In this document: piece by piece, positions 62,929 to 64,000 of the stretch | Numbering within the stretch: the stretch's first letter is position 1 | Layout of the letters: each line of letters begins with the position of its first letter | NCBI GenBank assembly: GCA_900618425.1 | Contig: UZAN01039631.1 | Location: 53,664 to 117,663 of the forward strand | DNA: 64,000 nucleotides | Source of the DNA: Echinostoma caproni | Lineage: Eukaryota; Platyhelminthes; Trematoda; Plagiorchiida; Echinostomatidae | Direction of reading: 5' to 3' | Program-made: the position numbers and the translations under genes | Notes under the pieces: generated by a model | Databases searched by the model: none | Told to the model about the DNA's origin: nothing | What the model saw: the letters and a program-made list of their open reading frames with translations, nothing else

Positions 62929-64000
62929 TAAATCATATCCGAGCATTCTCTACAGGCACATTATCCGCTTGGACCATCCTTCCTCAGAATATCAGCGTCG
63001 TCTATCGACACATATTTTGACGTGAGAGGAATGCGAGATTTTTCCTACTACTGACCCCTAACTCTTATATCTCAGCTTCGGATATCTTTAATACCTTCTT
63101 GTTGTCTACGCGCACGTTTGACCCTCGGTTCTCCAAATTTGATCCGAAAAATCGCCGATTAACACATACGCGCCGGAATTGCAAGACATGAAAAGAATAA
63201 ATTCCGACTTTGGCTCTGATCCCATATCAATATCTCGCATGTAAGTTGCTTTCGGGCTTAAACCTAAGAATAAATACCAATTAAAAAGTTACTAAGGAAA
63301 CATTTCAACTGTCTGATAGCTGATCACTTTGATGTCTTGCAAAAACACATTTCCCGTTATATTTTTTCATCCCTGTTCCCTCCTATTCTTGAGCCATTCA
63401 GTAGTCTTGCATCCAGTCCACTGCAGAAACTTTAGACTTTTAATTCCGTCCTTACCTCCTGCTCTATCCTGCTCCCCGTTGCGGTCATTAATTCTTTGAC
63501 GATTCAGTTTGAAAATTCTTTCGTTGATGCATTAAGCCACCCAGCCTGGATGGCTTTCCACCCATTCCATAGAACAACAACTGTGCGTCATTACTTCCTA
63601 TCATTCGTCTCCATTAAATCAAGCGGTACCCTCGATTTATTGCGTTTTACTCCTGTTGGAAAGTTTCACATCTATTCCCAGTTACCAAGCGTCGCCACGT
63701 TGGTTCGACCGGGCAACTAGTGCCATGTCTCAGTCATGCAAGCCGTTAACCCCAAAATAATAATACATGAAACGTCACGAACTCAATGACGACCACCACT
63801 ACAGATTGAGTGGGGATCTAAGGGACGCACCTTTCATATCTCGCACCGTGATTAAGAAACACGGTGAATCGTATCTATAAGCTAAACCATCAAGAATCTC
63901 TAGCACAGAGATTTATTTCAAATCCAAAGCTTCTGTACAAACATGTTAACTCAGCCCGAAAAGTCAAACATGGAATACCGGTCCTCAGTTCTTCTGGGAG
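62929..64000. other. unassigned DNA
   Basis: One 74-codon plus-strand frame (63496-63720) has no domain. Nothing else was recognised. Confidence 0.45.

Noticed and set aside
1..64000. CRISPR array, rRNA, operon-like gene cluster or LTR retrotransposon
   Set aside because: No regular spacer repeats, no rRNA-like stretches, no closely packed genes, and no long direct terminal repeats, gag-pol, protease or integrase motifs were seen.

Overview
This window is AT-rich eukaryotic DNA, roughly 60% A+T by eye, from a draft assembly: two N blocks (17709-18391 and 46688-47086) and single Ns at 1519, 12878 and 62900. No continuous bacterial-type gene, operon, rRNA, intact tRNA or CRISPR array is visible. 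Almost all open frames are short and chance-like. The recognisable content is transposable-element debris, plus a few short stretches that look like exons in GT..AG contexts. The mix of Jockey-superfamily and CR1-like LINEs, a Penelope-like element and several tRNA-derived SINEs in low-density DNA fits an invertebrate metazoan. A parasitic flatworm is my best guess, but that is inference and nothing here proves it.

Layout. 1-15 kb: mostly unassigned, with two exon-like segments on the minus strand (3932-4072, 8073-8218) and a weak tRNA-like repeat near 1.6 kb. 15-18.4 kb: a tRNA-derived SINE head, two exon-like segments on opposite strands (16615-16930 minus, 17300-17441 plus) and a gap. 20.8-22.0 kb: a decayed CR1-like reverse transcriptase fragment with a tRNA-like SINE head just beside it. 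26.2-26.9 kb: two adjacent open stretches that could be joined by a very short intron. 28.5 kb: another SINE head. 31.6-32.2 kb: two copies of one SINE arranged head-to-head, making a large inverted repeat. 35.7-36.5 and 46.6-47.7 kb: a near-identical duplication, the second copy broken by a gap, followed by older, diverged paralogous sequence. 41.0-41.4 kb: the 3' end of a LINE. 42.5-42.7 and 57.2-57.4 kb: further SINE copies of the 31-32 kb type. 51.7-52.9 kb: an inverted repeat leading into a Penelope-like element fragment. 58.8-61.6 kb: the best-preserved element, a Jockey-superfamily LINE whose endonuclease-reverse transcriptase frame stays in one register for about 880 codons but carries four in-frame stops.

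The repeats interact. The LINE at 58.8 kb, the fragment at 41 kb and a short 3' piece at 54.4 kb end in the same kind of ACAAT/ACAAAT tandem tail, so they look like related LINE ends. The SINEs have tRNA-like heads whose A-box and B-box starts lie 42-45 bases apart, and four share a 3' end resembling TTTACACGACGAAATT. All recognised elements look inactive. Any host gene would have to be built from the scattered exon candidates, none of which I can assign to a protein family.
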